A stretch of 64,000 bases of DNA, taken from positions 205,121 through 269,120 of the forward strand of contig JANPIX010000026.1 in assembly GCA_031425195.1 (NCBI GenBank), given 5' to 3'. Shown here in pieces: positions 62,652 to 64,000 of this stretch. The DNA comes from JANPIX01 sp031425195. Lineage in GTDB: Bacteria > Pseudomonadota > Alphaproteobacteria > Rhodobacterales > Rhodobacteraceae. A program made the position numbers and the translations under genes. The first letter of the stretch is position 1. The number at the start of each line of letters is the position of its first letter. The notes beneath the pieces were generated by a model. The model searched no databases. It saw only the letters and a list, made by a program, of their open reading frames with translations, and had not been told where the DNA came from.

Positions 62652-62664
62652 CCCAACAGTTGGG
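62652..62664. promoter_or_regulatory. 13-base perfect inverted repeat upstream of the RTX gene
   Basis: CCCAAC-A-GTTGGG at 62652–62664, in the 292-base spacer between the two Hint-domain genes and about 190 bases upstream of the RTX start. It could be an operator; no regulator is assigned. Confidence 0.4.
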
Positions 62665-62753
62665 TATTTCCATGTCAGCAACCCGACCATGCAAGGGCGT
62701 TTTCAAGCCATCACCCGTCCGTTACTTCGTCCAGCGGGTAGGCGGACGCCCGA

Positions 62754-63398
62754 TCAGTCCCGCGCGGTCGCCAGATCTTCTGCCGTGGGCACAAAGCGGG
62801 CCGGGTCATAACCACCCCCCACTTCGCCCCTTTGAAGATCAGGCAAAATTTCAAAGATTTCGTTACGCTGTGCGTTCCCGATGCCCCTCAGTGCAAAATC
62901 GCTCGGCTGAAAGCTTTCGGTCCAGGCACCGTTCGACAGGACAACCTGGTGACGACTGAACATGAAATGGTGATAAACCGTCCCGCCGCTGTTCACTTCA
63001 TAGATCGTGCGGCCGGTCAGCAGATGCTTGGCCGCGACCAGCACCTCCGGTTCGTTGAACCGCAACGCAGTACGGTCATTCGTCACCAGAATCCGGTGGT
63101 TCGGGCTGACCATCAGATCGGCCTCGGGCAAGCCCTGTCCCAGACTGCCCTGCGTGATGACCACGGGTTTGAGATGCGGTTCAATTCCGATCTCGGCCCA
63201 GCTGATTTTGCGTGAACCTGTCCAGACAATATCCTGAAACCCATTGTCGCGGGTCACGACCTTGTCGCCCACGCGCAGGTCTTCAACCCGAACTTCGCCG
63301 CGCGGTGTCGCGATCAGGGTACCGGGCGTGAAACAGGGACAGACCCCCTTTGTCGCGGGTACCGCTTCAACACTCGCAATCTGGTTTACGTGTTCCAT
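62754..63398 (-). CDS. Stand-alone Hint-domain protein
   Basis: A 214-residue protein, almost entirely one Hint domain. CPCFTPGTLIATPRGEVRVE begins at about residue 21, then TRDNGFQDIVWTGSRK, SPNHRILVTNDRTALRF and WTESFQPSD near the end. These align with the Hint region of the neighbouring RTX protein (shared CFTxG, TRDxGxQ, SPxHRxLV and WxESFQP), so the two are paralogous domains. There are no RTX repeats, signal peptide or N-terminal cargo beyond 20 residues. The ATG at 63398 is preferred to the preceding TTG. Same strand as, and upstream of, the RTX gene; substrate unknown. Confidence 0.85.
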   Translation of the reverse strand: MEHVNQIASVEAVPATKGVCPCFTPGTLIATPRGEVRVEDLRVGDKVVTRDNGFQDIVWTGSRKISWAEIGIEPHLKPVVITQGSLGQGLPEADLMVSPNHRILVTNDRTALRFNEPEVLVAAKHLLTGRTIYEVNSGGTVYHHFMFSRHQVVLSNGAWTESFQPSDFALRGIGNAQRNEIFEILPDLQRGEVGGGYDPARFVPTAEDLATARD

Positions 63399-63854
63399 CA
63401 ACTCATGCCCAAATCGAGTTTGTGAAGAACGTCATCCCTGGCCGAAAAATGGCGAAACCAAGTTCACGCCTTGGTCGGGAATGTCCGTCTGCCGTCTGGT
63501 GAGTGAATTCTTTACCGTGGGTTACAACCAAGCAAAAGACTTTTTTTGCTGTCGGCATGGCATTGCCAGTGCAGGGTAACCTGCTGTGACGAAAGGATTT
63601 CGGATATTTCAACCATGGGTTCAGTACGGTGCAGATCAGGTGCGCCTCAGAACATGTTTTGCCGTAAATCTGGTGCGGATCAGTCAGGCCGCCAAATTGT
63701 CAATCGGTCGCTGCTGGTAAATCACCGGAAAGGACAACATTCCTTTTTGCGGGTACCGCGACCGGGCAGGTCTGCATTACCCTAGTCGAGATGCCAAACA
63801 GGAACAGCATCGGACAATCCGAATCAACCCAACCCGCCATCATGCTGAAAAGCG
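63399..63854. other. Intergenic stretch, 456 bases
   Basis: Lower GC than the surroundings with short A/T runs (for example GACTTTTTTTGC at about 63540). It should contain the promoter of the stand-alone Hint gene and the downstream region of tRNA-Leu. A TGGCATTGCCA inverted repeat lies near 63560. No convincing gene; a 69-codon minus-strand frame ending at 63403 has no recognisable content. Confidence 0.35.
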
Positions 63855-63938
63855 TGGTGCCCGAGGTCGGACTCGAACCGACACACCTTGCGGCGGGGGA
63901 TTTTGAGTCCCCTGCGTCTACCGTTCCGCCACTCGGGC
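63855..63938 (-). tRNA. tRNA-Leu (anticodon CAA)
   Basis: The minus strand folds as a tRNA: acceptor GCCCGAG (63938–63932) pairs with CTCGGGC (63865–63859), followed by discriminator A and an encoded CCA (63857–63855). The anticodon stem GGGGA/TCCCC encloses CTCAAAA, giving anticodon CAA, and the T arm contains GGTTCGAGTCC. The 84-base length with a long variable arm (CGCCGCAAGGTGTG region) fits a class II leucine tRNA. Confidence 0.93.
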
Positions 63939-64000
63939 CATGCCCGCGCGGTTTAGCGTCACGACCCGGCTGCGTCAACTGATGCAGCGGTCAAAGATCG

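Noticed and set aside
63403..63612. A 69-codon minus-strand frame directly upstream of the stand-alone Hint gene
   Set aside because: No ribosome site, no recognisable motif, and it sits in the AT-richer promoter region; it was not called as a gene.

Overview
The window is about 64 kb of GC-rich, gene-dense alphaproteobacterial chromosome. Gene content points to the Rhodobacteraceae (Roseobacter/Rhodobacter group): a recA–alaS pair with the alphaproteobacterial SOS operator GTTC-N7-GTTC, a CckA-type hybrid kinase, a complete agl alpha-glucoside operon, a glgPBCAX-pgm operon, a form II cox-type molybdenum hydroxylase set, a DMGDH-like oxidase and an RTX protein ending in a Hint domain. The species cannot be named from sequence alone. 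No insertion sequence, prophage or CRISPR array was seen; the only RNA gene recognised is a tRNA-Leu near the right edge.

Layout. 1–8.8 kb holds housekeeping genes: alaS (cut by the window edge), recA, a sulfotransferase-like gene, cckA, an RsmB-type methyltransferase, guaB and a class I glutamine amidotransferase. 9.1–10.4 kb holds small or poorly known genes. 10.4–20.6 kb is a sugar-uptake region: aglEFGAK on the minus strand, divergent from aglR, a GH1 beta-glucosidase and glucokinase. Imported glucosides would be hydrolysed in the cytoplasm and the glucose phosphorylated.

20.6–28.6 kb is a seven-gene minus-strand run: a NarL-type response regulator, a FIST-domain sensor, a PAS histidine kinase, then coxG, coxS, coxL and coxM. 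28.7–39.9 kb is the glycogen operon glgP-glgB-glgC-glgA-glgX-pgm, which connects with glucose 6-phosphate from the neighbouring sugar region. 40–46.5 kb is mixed: M19 dipeptidase, TfoX C-terminal protein, gamma-carbonic anhydrase, gmk, yicC, a PAS_5 protein and class II DAHP synthase.

46.6–57.1 kb looks like a methylated-amine or amino-acid uptake and catabolism block: a GlxA/GbdR-like AraC regulator, a damaged PQQ sugar dehydrogenase gene, a branched-chain-type ABC transporter (binding protein, livG, livF, livH, livM), a DMGDH-like flavoenzyme and a MocA-like cytidylyltransferase. 57.1–63.4 kb carries a 1779-residue RTX protein with internal segmental duplication, a PA14-like insert and a C-terminal Hint domain, preceded by a small stand-alone Hint protein. 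The window ends with tRNA-Leu(CAA).

Most interesting points: the FIST/kinase/regulator genes joined head to tail with a molybdenum hydroxylase of unknown substrate; the two Hint proteins side by side; a perfect TTAA-N7-TTAA CtrA-type site in front of cckA; LacI-type operators in the agl control region; and a deletion/frameshift that breaks the PQQ sugar dehydrogenase.
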